Part shown: positions 47,901-59,046 of the stretch, in pieces
Layout of the letters: each line of letters starts with the position of its first letter
Position numbering within the stretch: the first letter of the stretch is position 1
From: Azolla caroliniana
Taxonomy: Eukaryota > Polypodiophyta
DNA length: 64,000 bases
Reading direction: 5' to 3'
NCBI GenBank assembly: GCA_043228905.1
Contig: JBHGNT010000013.1
Location: 16,120,001 to 16,184,000 of the forward strand
The notes under the pieces: model-generated
What the model was told of the DNA's origin: nothing
Databases searched by the model: none
The model's input: only the letters and a program-made list of their open reading frames with translations
Made by a program: the position numbers and the translations under genes

Positions 47901-50900
47901 TTTTCTGCCTTCCATCTTTCCCATCTTCAGTGGAGCCGGTTATTGCACTGGTTCATCTTTTCTATCTTGTTTGTCTGATTCAGGTACATACCTTCTACCA
48001 TCATAAAATTTATGTCCTTTAACATGTTTATTTCCTATTCTCTTAATGCTAATGCTTAAAGTCAGTCCTTCACATTGGTTGAACTCCACTAATGCCTCTC
48101 AAATATTATGTCGTGAAATCACCAATGCTTTTTTTCTGGATTTTTGAATGTTTAATGTGTGATATTGCTGCATAAGTACTAGAAGCATGGATGATTAGGT
48201 AGTAGATCTAGCATGTCTCAACTTTGCAAGGTTTCCGGTTGAACACTTCTCTTCCAAATATGACGTGTCTTAGACAAGTTTTGATTTCTTGAGTGTTTTT
48301 AATTCTTATCTCTCACAAGAGTATTCACATAATGAAATAGATCATATGAGTGGCAATTAGGTGTGGTAACAAAGAATAATGAAATTTTGGCAGCTGATTT
48401 TCAAATGATTGGGTTCTCTTTATGCAGGCAATTGCTTTCATGGGTGAGACTATACTATCAAACTTGTCAGGACTGCGACTTTCGAGTTCCACCTGCAAAT
48501 TTCTACAAATTGTGATATCTGATTTGTCAAAAACATCAATATTCCAGAAATGCAATGACCAAACTCCTCAATCCTCATCCGAATCAATGATAGCAACCAT
48601 ACGGAGATTTACTTTGCCATATTTGCGCTGTTGTGCTTTATTTGAAATTTTGTTTTTTGCATCCTGTCTTGAAAAGACAGATGTGAATCCAAACATAGAT
48701 GCTGCTGCTGCAACAAAAAATGTAGATTGGATCAATCCTAGTAATAATGACATCAATGATTCTTTAGAGGATTTGAAAGAGCTTGAACTGCTGGAGGGAC
48801 AGTTTTTAATCCTGCCACTGCAACAACTTTTAGAGAGTGAACACAATCAGAAACTAATTTTAAGATGGTGTCAACACTTGATTAAGGAATCAGGGAGTAG
48901 AAAGCTTTGCCCTATCCCAAGACCAGTAACAGCAGTTCCTTTTAAACTAATGGATTTGCCTCCTTTATACCAAACTCTACTACAGCGGTAATTAACTTTT
49001 TTCTCTTTATCGCTGTGGCTGTGATTTCTGAGGGCATAACACTTCAGAATGATCTATCTTCTCTTTTTTAATCATGAATAAACCTGGATAAGGAAAATAT
49101 AAATCTTTAAGGTGATTGTTCCTTTTTTTTGGACATCATTGAAGTTATAGTCTGGTTGATAAATCTTTCCTGAGGAAAAGAAAGTATTTACTATTTACTA
49201 TTTCTTAGTGTTAAAGATTGGAATTGAATGCTATAAATCACTTTGAAATATTGTTTCTATTCTCAGGTATATTAAAGAACGATGTCCGAAGTGCACAATT
49301 GTTCCTGACCAACCTGCATTGTGCCTTTTATGTGGCACACTTTTCTGTGGTTTGAGTAGTAATGGTTGCGGCAGGTATTAATGTGTAATGCATTTAATGT
49401 TGCAAACTTGGATCTCTTGATAAAATTTAAGCTAGTAATTGTAGATTTTTGTGATTGTTCATGTTTTATGTACCATGCCTGAGCTAGAATTGCATACTTC
49501 AACTGCAGAGAGTGTGCCTATTTGAGTAAACAAGATAGTTATTCTTGTAGCATTTTGTGAACTTCATAACAAACACATTCATATTGCTTCTGCCAATTAG
49601 TCTATGACATGTTTGTATATGATGTTTGTATTTTTTTTTTTGGATGCAGTACAAATGGACAGAATGAATGTTACAAACATGCTATGGTTTGTGGAGGTGG
49701 TGTGGGAGTTTTCTTGATGATAAGAGTGAGTAATCATTCCATGCATCAATTTTCTTTTATTGACTACATTGATTTTGTTATTGTATAGAATAATTTTAGT
49801 ACCCCTATGAATGTAAACTATATGCTTAAGTCTCATGTAAAACGTCATAGTTCTTGACTCTGATACTGAACATTCCTGAAGACAGTTGGCTTTGGTTTTG
49901 CCATTTATGGTTCAATACAATATCAATCTAAATAGTAACACACATCAGAACTAGCTGGATATAGTTCTACATCATAAAATGTACACATGTGACATTACAC
50001 TGACCTGTGATGAGAATGTATATTCTGTGGGGGTTCAGGTGGTACAGGCATAAGTATAGCACTTATGAACCATATTTCAAAAGGAAACTTTAATTGTTTT
50101 AAAAGTAGGATGAATGGGAAACTGGTTATCGTAGGACTTGGGACAAACCCATCAGGATCTGGGACACGTGGAAACATGTGGTGGCCTGGGATCCTAAGGG
50201 GTTCAGCTATAAAGAGACTAGTTATCGTATTCGACACAGCATCTAAAGACGCTGTTGAGACTGTGTCGATGAGGCAAGGCTCTCGTATATCAGATCAATC
50301 GATTGGCCAACATCCAAGGTATAACATGAGGCCATATTTGGTTTTATGGGATGTTGATGGGTATTTGTGTTCGTTTCTTGTGCTCATAGGTGGTTGGATT
50401 TGTTAAACCTCTTGATCCATTTTTCCCTTAATCTTTTCATTAATTCCTTATCATTAGCACAACAGTGTAATATCAGGTACATTCATGGACTCAGTTGAGC
50501 ACTATTTATGAGTAGAAAGTATGTTGTAAGGAGAAAGACCTCAAAAGAAAGAAAGATATACTAACATCTTTTAAGAGGCCAAAATGGCCTATAACACCAA
50601 ACAAGATATTACATCTTTAAGTGTTGCCTTGTCTTTGAGAATAACAAATCAAAATAAATGTTGCCAAGTAAAAAAAGTAAATAAGATGAAAAGAGACTAA
50701 AGAATCTTGTTACCGGTACATGTAAGATTGTCAAGTCAGATATGTTGTAATTTTTGTCTTCAAAAGATCTATAGCATAGGTCGATCCAGAAATAAATAAA
50801 GGTATATTATGACTTCCAAGAACGAAAATGGTCTATTGGACCAGATAAGAGATTAGATATTAAATGTTGTGTCATCGTGGAAATCAACAAACCAAAATAT

Positions 50901-53299
50901 GGGCCTCCAAATGAAGGAAAGCAACTTTGGTGTTGAGCGATAATGACATTGATTTGCCAATAACAAGGGTAATGAAGCTGCAGTTTAAAATGAACTTGTT
51001 ATTGCTTTCCTTGAAAAATTTATTTCCATGCCTATTGATTTCTAGCAAGAACAGTCCTAAGCACAGTTCGTCTTCATCTTCCATCACACATGGAGCACAT
51101 ATAAGAGTGTTTGAAGATAAATCTGTCTCATGACCAGTGTAAAAAATACGAACTATTAGTGGACATTGTGGGCCTGATGAACATCGTTGGTCAATGTTTC
51201 CTGTTGATGTGGAACTGTATAACTGCAAATTGTTGTTCGCAGCATCCAGGGTTGCATATCTACAAAAAAGACGAGTGCAAGTAGCCTTTAGTAGGTAGAA
51301 CCGAGTCTCTGTGAATGTTACTCCTGGCTATTGGAGGATTGTATCATGGTACCTTTTCCTCCAAATAAGATTTGTGGTTCTGAAGGTTTACCAACAAATT
51401 TTACTTTTAGGCATCTAAATGTCTTTGTACTCCAGAGAGCTAGACATGGCATATGCTTTTTTTATGGCGATCTCTCCCAGGCATGCTCCTTAGTTACCAT
51501 ATTTTTTATGCAATTAGATACCTCATCTATATAAAGATAAAAGAGTGGCCATCCTTGTTTTACTCCCATATTGTGTTAGGAACTACCTCCAACTACCTAT
51601 TAGAAACGTGCTCTTGTCCTTACTATGATATAATGCATATACAAATATGTCATACAGCAGATAGTCTAAATATGTTTACCTTAAAGGTCCCTCCTTCATA
51701 TTCATTTTATGATGTGCTTTTATAGGGCAACATGTTTTATAATTGGGCATGTGTTTGAATCATAGTTGTTAAAAACCCGTATTCTACATTTAGAATACCC
51801 TGAAGTATTCTACACATATTCTACGTTTTAGAACTGCCAGTTTCCAAATTTTCACGTATTCTACATGTTCTACATATTTAACAAGTATTTAACATTTCAA
51901 AAAAGTTTTAAAATAATTTTAAAATAATTTTTTTTTAAAAAGAAGCTTTAAATTTTAAGAAATATTTAACGTATTCTAAGTATTTAACATATTTTATCTA
52001 TAAAATATGTATTCTAGTATTTTAAATAAGAAGTTAGAATATTTAGCATACGTATTATATGCTAAGTATTCTACAATGGTTTGAATATTAGTACATTTTA
52101 CTTCAAACTATTTTTTTCTAGAGTTTGGTATGTTTTGGACTTTGTTTTCTTGTGTAGTTGTTTCATAATATGCAATGGCTGTCAATGTTTCCAGAAAACA
52201 AACATTCTTCTTCAGAGATGTGCACGTCAAACCAGTTGGCCGTCACCATATCTGGATGATTTTGGTGAAGAGGTATGATAAAATGACCTACGAAGGTATC
52301 TCATTAGCGTTATATTTACATTCTTGCGGTCTATTGATGCTTAGATGGATTTTTTCTGCCATTACAGGACATTGACATGTATAGAGGAAAGCCATTGTAT
52401 CTGAATGAGGAGCGTTATGATTCTCTTGCTGCAATGGTAAGCTCTCTCACTGTGTACTATTTTATTTTTGGTTCTGTTATTATGGAGCTACATTCAGTTA
52501 TAGTAAATGCTTGCTTTTTCCCTAATACATCTCAAAGCCTAGTAATCCTTGGGCAGTCATACACACTCCTTTAAGTTTAGGATATAATGTAAATACCTGT
52601 TATCAGGTTCCAGGCTTCTGTCCAGAGGTGTCATTATAGCTTGGCTCATCTGAATAATCTTATATGTCTTCACTGGATGGCATCAATAGCCATGGATGTT
52701 GGTCATGTACAGGATCAATATTCATGGAGCTTGTTGTTCTCACGAGTATACAGTGATGTGAACATGTAAATATGCCCAAAATAACACAAACAAGTACATC
52801 ATCAACTCTGGGTAGCGAATACCATGCACTCATTAGAGAGCTGGCCCATGGGCTATTATTATGACTTCCAGTGTGTTTCCATTTAGTTCATACACAACCG
52901 CATAAGTTTTCAGCTTTCTCTCCATATATAGATATGTCACAGCATTCAGCATGATCAATCAAACAATTAGGGGATGAAATTCCTGAGTGAGAAATGCATC
53001 CATTTACACTGGTCGGCCATTGTTGCTTAGTTATGCCTGTTTCTTAGGCCCATTGTTGTCTGTTAGATGGTTCGCTATCCCAGCCATCTGTACTCTTTCT
53101 TGGCTTCTCCTCCCTGGCATGTCTTTTGAAATTATGTGCTTACAATTCAATTCAAGAAGTATCTTAAATATTGTAAGTGATATGTTTCATACTACTCACT
53201 GGTTTTAGTTTCTGCCATTTATAGGTTGTAACACATGGACTTGATCATAATTCCTTTGTCCTTTCACATACAACCCGGGAAGCAATCATGTTGAGGTGA
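35951..53299 (+). CDS. PRT6: PRT6-type E3 ubiquitin ligase (Arg/N-degron recognin), 17 exons
   Basis: PRT6 recognises proteins with basic N-terminal residues, ubiquitinates them for proteasomal decay, and in plants mediates oxygen sensing through group VII ERF factors. Exons: 35951-36004, 37008-38120, 40258-41564, 43795-43935, 44013-44256, 44562-45332, 45802-45954, 46022-46746, 46905-46956, 47044-47686, 47775-47983, 48428-48987, 49267-49374, 49650-49725, 52195-52272, 52368-52436, 53225-53299. All introns are GT-AG and the joined frame is open for 2125 residues, near the roughly 2000 of Arabidopsis PRT6. The UBR box is at residues about 114-185 (GVCGEVWG, YKCRTCENDPTCAICVTCF, HTGGGCCDCGD). A RING-H2 at about 1480-1530 has SSCGHAVHKECLDLY and FLCPVCRRL. 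The cysteine-rich C-terminus (CPKCTIVPDQPALCLLCGTL, then QRCARQTSWPSPYLDDFGEE) matches PRT6/UBR proteins. The start is the first ATG in good context. A poly(A) signal AATAAA lies at 53756-53761. Confidence 0.93.
36005..37007 (+). other. PRT6 intron 1
   Basis: It separates an 18-codon first coding exon from the UBR-box exon. It holds diverged repeats of a roughly 100-bp unit with CATCAGATG...AATATG and TTTTGCTATGT words (36070-36900), so it seems to have grown by local duplication. Confidence 0.55.
38121..40257 (+). other. PRT6 intron 2
   Basis: A 2137-bp AT-rich intron. Short open frames at 38767-38955 and 38969-39205 resemble no family I know. No complete mobile element is visible. Confidence 0.5.
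41565..43794 (+). other. PRT6 intron 3
   Basis: A 2230-bp AT-rich intron with no recognisable gene or element. Confidence 0.5.
49726..52194 (+). other. PRT6 intron 14 with an open island
   Basis: The 2469-bp intron contains a segment (about 49995-50406) open on both strands and less AT-rich than its surroundings. It is otherwise AT-rich, with a cryptic repeat of TATTCTAC and TATTTAAC words at 51770-52080. Confidence 0.5.
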
Positions 53300-53560
53300 T
53301 GTAAAGATTTACAGGCAAATATATATATGTGAACATTCTGTAAGAGTCTTGTCATTATAATGCTTTAGAAGGCTGTTAGTAAATCAAGTATGTTCAATAA
53401 TTATCCTTGCTCTTCTCTTTTTGCAGGTTAATCAGGCAGAGGTGATGTAAAGTGTTACAGGAAATCCCGTAAGAATCTTTTCATTAAAAGTTCTAGAGGC
53501 TGCCTGTAAATGAAGTAGGTTTCATAATTATCCTTGAGCTCTTCTTTTTTGCAGGTTATT
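53294..53560 (+). repeat. 146-bp tandem duplication at the PRT6 stop codon
   Basis: AGGTGATGTAAAG recurs at 53294 and 53440, followed in both copies by a related block ending in TTATCCTTG, CTCTTCT and TTTTTTGCAGGTTA. The first copy contains the PRT6 stop codon (53297-53299). Each copy ends in a good splice-acceptor context. Confidence 0.75.
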
Positions 53561-54957
53561 TTAGGTAACTTCATGGGTCCGCAAGTAAATAAAGGAAAAC
53601 TTGTTCAGAGATGTACATCATGTAGTTTATATAGATCCAGATAACTCTAAATTGGAATCAATGCCTGTAGTTGCTATGCAAATTTTTCACCTTGCTCTTC
53701 AAAATATTTAAGAATGAAAATCATCTGTAATTTACTATGTGATACTTAGATGAGCAATAAAGGTGATAAGTTTGTCTGTACCTTGGCTTTTAACTTTTCA
53801 AATGACGTTCTATCCATTGCTATTATTAACAGAAATGCCTAAACTAACACATGATCTGCAGCAATGATACAGACCCATTGTGAGCTACAGATCTTGCGGA
53901 TTAAAATGAATGCTATGCTATTAAGACTCTTTTTGTTCTTGTGAGGTAATTAATGCTAAGCTGACAACTTTAATTTGCTTAGCTTTACAAACATACACCA
54001 TACGCACACACCTTCACCTGTTGTAAGGCCTTTCTTGCTCAACAATTAATAAATACCATGCGTTATATTTAGATTCTGATGTGATCGAGCAACCATATGG
54101 CATATGTGGGCTGGTGTGTATTGCCAGTACTGTACTGCTTAAAATTTCTGTCATTGATACATAGCTTTAAGTGCGTGTTTTACTAAAAATATATTGTATG
54201 TGTATGCTTTTACTTGTAAGGCATTTCTAGGTTGACAATCAGTACAGATTTACAGTATTTCTAGGAGCCTTCACTTGTAAGGCCTTGCTAGGGCAATGAT
54301 CAATACAAACGTGTATTATATTGCTAGGGCATATATTCTTACACTTCACATTACAGAACGTGGAAAAAGCATGGAAATATTTGCAGGTGAAACATTTCTT
54401 GCTATTATGTAATTCATGAAATTAAAATATAACGGGTGGGACATAGAAGGATAGGGAATTATTATTCTTGGCTGAACTCCATTGTCTGTTGAAATTGGTG
54501 GACATTTGTACACAAAGAACTTATATCTACACTCTGGTAGCGGGAGCTTAATATTGTCGGAGAAACATGCCTTAATCCAAACTCAAATGACATATCATGT
54601 TTGAGTGTGTCGGCTGACATAGTATGCTTGCAGTGTGGATTCGGCTTTCGACAGATGGGTGTGGAGGGGTGATTGAGATGCTTGCAAGGTAAGATGGGCT
54701 GCATATGGTTATAGAGGACCAATATAGAGAAGCAACATAAAGTAACAGTGAGAAGAAGCATGAAGCCCGGAGGCACCTATGCCCTGATGAATGATCTTGC
54801 ATCCTCATCTTCGTGTCTCTATATTTAGCATCTCTGTGTGCCACTTTAGTGATATGCATGTAGTTTGTAACTTTTGGGTATGGCGTTCATCACCTTGAGA
54901 CATGAGCGCAGATGATCTCCTCCTCCCTTCTTCCTTTTTCATCTTCTGATTCTTCTC
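53561..54957. other. Intergenic region between PRT6 and GH81
   Basis: It holds the PRT6 3' UTR and AATAAA at 53756-53761, then AT-rich sequence. Short minus-strand frames at 54462-54859 show no recognisable domain. Confidence 0.5.
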
Positions 54958-54965
54958 TATTTAAG
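54958..54965 (+). promoter_or_regulatory. Possible TATA box of the GH81 gene
   Basis: TATTTAAG lies 55 bases before the GH81 start, after a CT-rich tract. The spacing is short for a TATA box plus leader, so the assignment is tentative. Confidence 0.35.
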
Positions 54966-55012
54966 ACCACCAACAAAATCGGCAACAGGAACAATATAAG
55001 GTAATATTGCCC

Positions 55013-57220
55013 ATGGCGGTCAAGCAGACATGGATGCACATGCTCTTCTTCTTATCCTCTTTCTTCTCCTCTTCCTCCAACGCCTGCGACCATCTTCCTG
55101 CCATCTCTTCGTCTCAATACTCGGTTATTCGCACTCTTCTTCCTGTTCAATCATCAAATCTCAGCATAACTGATGATGAATATTTATTGTCTGCTGCCCA
55201 ACCGTTCCCCTTATCACAGAATACTACAACCCCCCCTCCATCTGGCTTTTGGGCGCCTAAGCTACTAAAATCACCCCTGCCCACCAACAGGGCATGGCTT
55301 AATTACATCCTCAATGAGGGGAACACGCCAGAATATATTCATCCATATCTGATTCAATCCAATGGCGGAGCCATCTCCATCGGTTACCCTTCTAGGGTAG
55401 TTCAACCAGGATTCATCATTCAATCATTTGTGCCAGATATCACCGTTACTAGCAGTGCTCTGTCTGCTTCCTCCAAACATGTGGTCACCCATTATGATGA
55501 TGTTAGTGTGACTCTTCAGTTTGAGAAAGAACTGAGTGTGCCTCTTGTGAGAGGTTGCCCTTATGTGACTTTCTTGTTCAAAGGTGATAATTCCTCAGTC
55601 AGAATCTCAACAATCCATGCCGTCCTCCAGTTGTTCAGTGATGAGAGTTTAACCAAGCACAAAATCACGTTCAACAATGGACAAAAGTGGCTAATCTATA
55701 GTTCTAATGCTTTAAACTTGTCGTTTGATCTGAGTATTGACCATGATTTCAAAGGGTTTGTGAGAGTGGCATTACTTGCTGGGGATGATTCATCTGAGGA
55801 TATCTTGGACAAATTTAAATCAAGCTACCCTCTACATGGGCATGCTGATTTGTCTGTCCCATTCCAGATCAGATATATGTGGAAGAGGAAGGGGAGGGGC
55901 GAGTTATTGATGTTAAGCCTTCCTATGCACCGAGACATGATGAGTAATCTAGAATCTGGAATTTTGCAGGAGCTTTCATATAATAGTATAGATGGGGAAA
56001 TGCACGGTATTGTTGGAAATTCATGGATTTTGAATGAGAAACCCATCTCGGTGGGTTGGCACTCTGTCAAAGGTATCTTTGATTCAGTCTCAAAGAAAAT
56101 GGTCGCCGATGCACTAAATCGTGAAGTGGGTGAACTAAAATCTATCACTACCAATTCATCATACTTCTATGGAAAAGCTGTTGCTCGTGCTGCACGGATG
56201 GCCCTAATAGCTGAGGAGATCGGCTCTCTCGAATTCATAGAACCAGTCCAAAAGTATTTGGAAGAATCGTTGACCCCTTGGATGGAGGGGACATTCGAGG
56301 GGAATGCTTTTCTTTATGATAAAATATGGGGAGGATTGATAACTCGCAATAGTGCGATGGATTCAGGAGCCGATTTTGGCTTCGGTTTATACAACGATCA
56401 TCATTATCATTTGGGTTACTTCTGCTATGCAGGTGCAGTTCTAGCTAAGCTAAATTCATCATGGGGAGCTTCATACAAACCTCATCTTTACACAATGGTG
56501 GAAGATTACATGAGCTTCCGGCCCCATCATCACGATATAGGGGAGGATCAAAGTCAAAATCATCATGATGAGGTTGTCCGCGCTAACAATCGCAGCTGCC
56601 GGTGGGACGAAGCTCTGTTCCCGAGGCTGAGGAATTTCGATCTTTGGGTTTTGCATTCGTGGGCAGGTGGTCTGACGGAGTTTGCCGATGGGCGGAACCA
56701 AGAGAGCACGAGCGAAGCAGTCAATGCTTATTACGCTGCTTCTCTTCTCGGCCGGGCGTTTGGGGATGATGACCTAATTCGAATCGGGCTTACTCTTGCA
56801 GCCGTTGAAATGAGAGCGGCTAGGGCCTTATGGCACATCCCTTCGAATAGTACTCTGTACGAAAGCGAGTTTGTTGCGGAGAATCGCGTAGTGGGTGTAT
56901 TGTGGGCCAACAAAAGAGATACCAGTCTATGGTTTGCGCCTGCCGAATGGAGGGAGTGTCGTCTTGGCATTCAGGTACTCCCTATCCTCCCAATCACAGA
57001 GATTCTCTTTAGAGATTTCGGGTTCATCCGTGAGCTGGTGGATTGGGCATTGCCAGCCCTGACCCGTGCGGGGGCAACCGATGGATGGAAGGGATTCGTG
57101 TACGCGATGCAGGCTGCCTATGCACCCCAGCAAGCCCTAGCAAATATGCTCACCTTGAGTGAGTATGATGATGGGCAATCCTTGTCAAATCTGCTGTGGT
57201 GGATATTCTCCAGGCCATGA
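55013..57220 (+). CDS. Glycoside hydrolase family 81 endo-1,3-beta-glucanase, secreted
   Basis: The predicted enzyme cleaves beta-1,3-glucan (callose or fungal wall glucan) and acts outside the cell, in defence or wall remodelling. The single exon gives 735 residues, the usual size for plant GH81. The start is the ATG at 55013 (MAVKQTWMHMLFFLSSFFSS), giving a hydrophobic signal peptide ending near NAC. Family blocks are LLKSPLPTNRAWLNYILNEG near residue 85, FGFGLYNDHHYHLGYFCYAG (Asp462 in the conserved DxHxHxG), and HSWAGGLTEFADGRNQESTS with Glu564 and Glu568, the acidic residues conserved in GH81 active sites. The C-terminus (GWKGFVYAMQAAYAPQQALA) is complete. The frame is open and shows no decay. 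AATAAA at 57510-57515 may serve as poly(A) signal. Confidence 0.93.
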   Translation: MAVKQTWMHMLFFLSSFFSSSSNACDHLPAISSSQYSVIRTLLPVQSSNLSITDDEYLLSAAQPFPLSQNTTTPPPSGFWAPKLLKSPLPTNRAWLNYILNEGNTPEYIHPYLIQSNGGAISIGYPSRVVQPGFIIQSFVPDITVTSSALSASSKHVVTHYDDVSVTLQFEKELSVPLVRGCPYVTFLFKGDNSSVRISTIHAVLQLFSDESLTKHKITFNNGQKWLIYSSNALNLSFDLSIDHDFKGFVRVALLAGDDSSEDILDKFKSSYPLHGHADLSVPFQIRYMWKRKGRGELLMLSLPMHRDMMSNLESGILQELSYNSIDGEMHGIVGNSWILNEKPISVGWHSVKGIFDSVSKKMVADALNREVGELKSITTNSSYFYGKAVARAARMALIAEEIGSLEFIEPVQKYLEESLTPWMEGTFEGNAFLYDKIWGGLITRNSAMDSGADFGFGLYNDHHYHLGYFCYAGAVLAKLNSSWGASYKPHLYTMVEDYMSFRPHHHDIGEDQSQNHHDEVVRANNRSCRWDEALFPRLRNFDLWVLHSWAGGLTEFADGRNQESTSEAVNAYYAASLLGRAFGDDDLIRIGLTLAAVEMRAARALWHIPSNSTLYESEFVAENRVVGVLWANKRDTSLWFAPAEWRECRLGIQVLPILPITEILFRDFGFIRELVDWALPALTRAGATDGWKGFVYAMQAAYAPQQALANMLTLSEYDDGQSLSNLLWWIFSRP

Positions 57221-58546
57221 GGAGGCTTTTGTATCAGTAGTGATTCAATTCATTGGTATCAATATTAATATGAAGATCTCACCAATGCCTCCCTTGTATA
57301 TTATGATACCTCATTGGAAAAATTGAATCCTATGATTCCAATATTTATATATTGTGTTCTCCTACAATACTATTTAGGTTCATAGGCAAGTAATTGAGTC
57401 TCGCCTCCACATGACTTGTATCAATTGAGCAACTCTGAATGTGCATAAATTTATATCTTTATTCTGCTCACTTAATGGAGGCATAGTGTTTTGTCCAACC
57501 TAACTATACAATAAATGATGATTTTTTAGGATAATTTGTTGTATTAACTTCTTGAGAAGAAAGATGTAGAGTCAATCTAGGACATAAAGATGTTTTATAC
57601 CCATGGAACTTTGCACAACCTTGTGGGTGCAGTGTTAACTCTATGATATTTATCGTGTACTGTAAGTGTGCATGTGGCCTATTAGTGAGTGCAGTAGTCT
57701 CATAGGTGGTGCTGGTAGTTATTTTCTGTTGTCATAAGGTGGTGGTAGTTGTGGCGGTTATTTATTTTGCTCTATGGGTTCCAACAATCTCTCGAAACAA
57801 TTAAATTCTTATGCATGCAAGTCTCATGTATCCTTTAAGTGTTCACATGATATGTACATCCTATGGAGTATGGAGACTTGGAGACCGCAGTACCTCTCTT
57901 AGGTGGAAACCAAGTACATTTTAAAGATATGCACACAATCTCATATATCTTTCTTTTGAAATGCTCACGATTAAGTACCTCCCTCTCTCCTTTCATTGTC
58001 TGACATTTTGATTCGTGAGTTTGCTTGTCTTTTTCCTCCATGAAATATTTTGCACTTAAAATGTGAACGTGTGTACTACGTTCAATTCTTGGATTTTTCT
58101 TTCTTGTTTCTATAGTAGGACATTTTTCCATTGCATTGCATTTGAAGGCAACTTACATTTCTCTTTTGTCAAATGATGCTTATCTTTTTCCTTCTCACAA
58201 CATACGCAACTTGTGCATGATAATGAACATGTGATCGAAAAAGAGAAAAAATAAATGTGCACGATAATGATAAATAATCCGACAAAGTAGGAGCACATGG
58301 ATTTAATGGTTCAACTATAACCTACATCCATGATATTAATGGAATTAGTGTTCCTTATAAGCGTAAAGATGATTGTAATGCTAGATATAGATGTAAGGCT
58401 CTATCATGAGTTACTTAGGAGTGAAGGAAATGAAGGGGTAGGTAAGGTGGAGGCATGATCTCCCCTCCATAATTGATGAATATATAGTTAATTTCTTTGT
58501 TGTGATTTCTATGTCAAGTTCTCGCTCCCCATTTATGTTCAGTGCT
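57221..58546. other. Intergenic, AT-rich
   Basis: It includes the GH81 3' UTR. Apart from short simple repeats, no gene, RNA or mobile-element signal was recognised. Confidence 0.5.
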
Positions 58547-58613
58547 AATTAAGTAGTAAAATACTTATTACTTAGGTATACCTAAGTAATGAATATTTTA
58601 CTACTTAAGTAAT
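58547..58613. repeat. Fold-back inverted repeat with a 22-bp perfect palindrome
   Basis: Two arms of about 32 bp face each other with no spacer. The centre at 58568-58589 is a perfect palindrome (arm TTACTTAGGTA). The outer parts (AATTAAGTAGTAAAATA against its complement) match with few changes. It could be a small fold-back or MITE remnant. Confidence 0.8.
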
Positions 58614-59046
58614 TACAAAGCTGATTGCTTGACTGTTCAACTATGAATTAATATACTAACATAATTACGGTTATTATGGAACACCTTCATTCCTTGCCTT
58701 CTGTTTAATTGCCGACCTGCACACCCCTTCAAGAGGTTGTATTGTTGCCCAAAGATTGGCCATTGTAGTTGGTTAGAGTGACATCCCATGATTGGCATTG
58801 TCCAATGTCCATGACAACCCATTATAAGTAATTACAAAGCTAATTGCTTGAGTGTTCAACTATGAATTAATATACTAACATAATTACGGTTATTATGGAA
58901 CACCTTCATTCCTTGCGTTCTGTTTAATTGCCGACCCACACACCCCTTTAAGAGGTTGTATTGGTGCCCAAAGATTGGCCATTGTAGTTGGTTAGAGTGG
59001 AATCCCATGATTGGCATTGTCCAATGTCCATGACAACCCATTATAT
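58609..59046. repeat. 219-bp tandem duplication
   Basis: Copies at 58609-58827 and 58828-59046 both start GTAATTACAAAGCT and end ATGACAACCCATTAT. They differ at only a few positions. The same minus-strand frame (MGCHGHWTMPIMG) appears in both but has no known domain. Confidence 0.9.
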
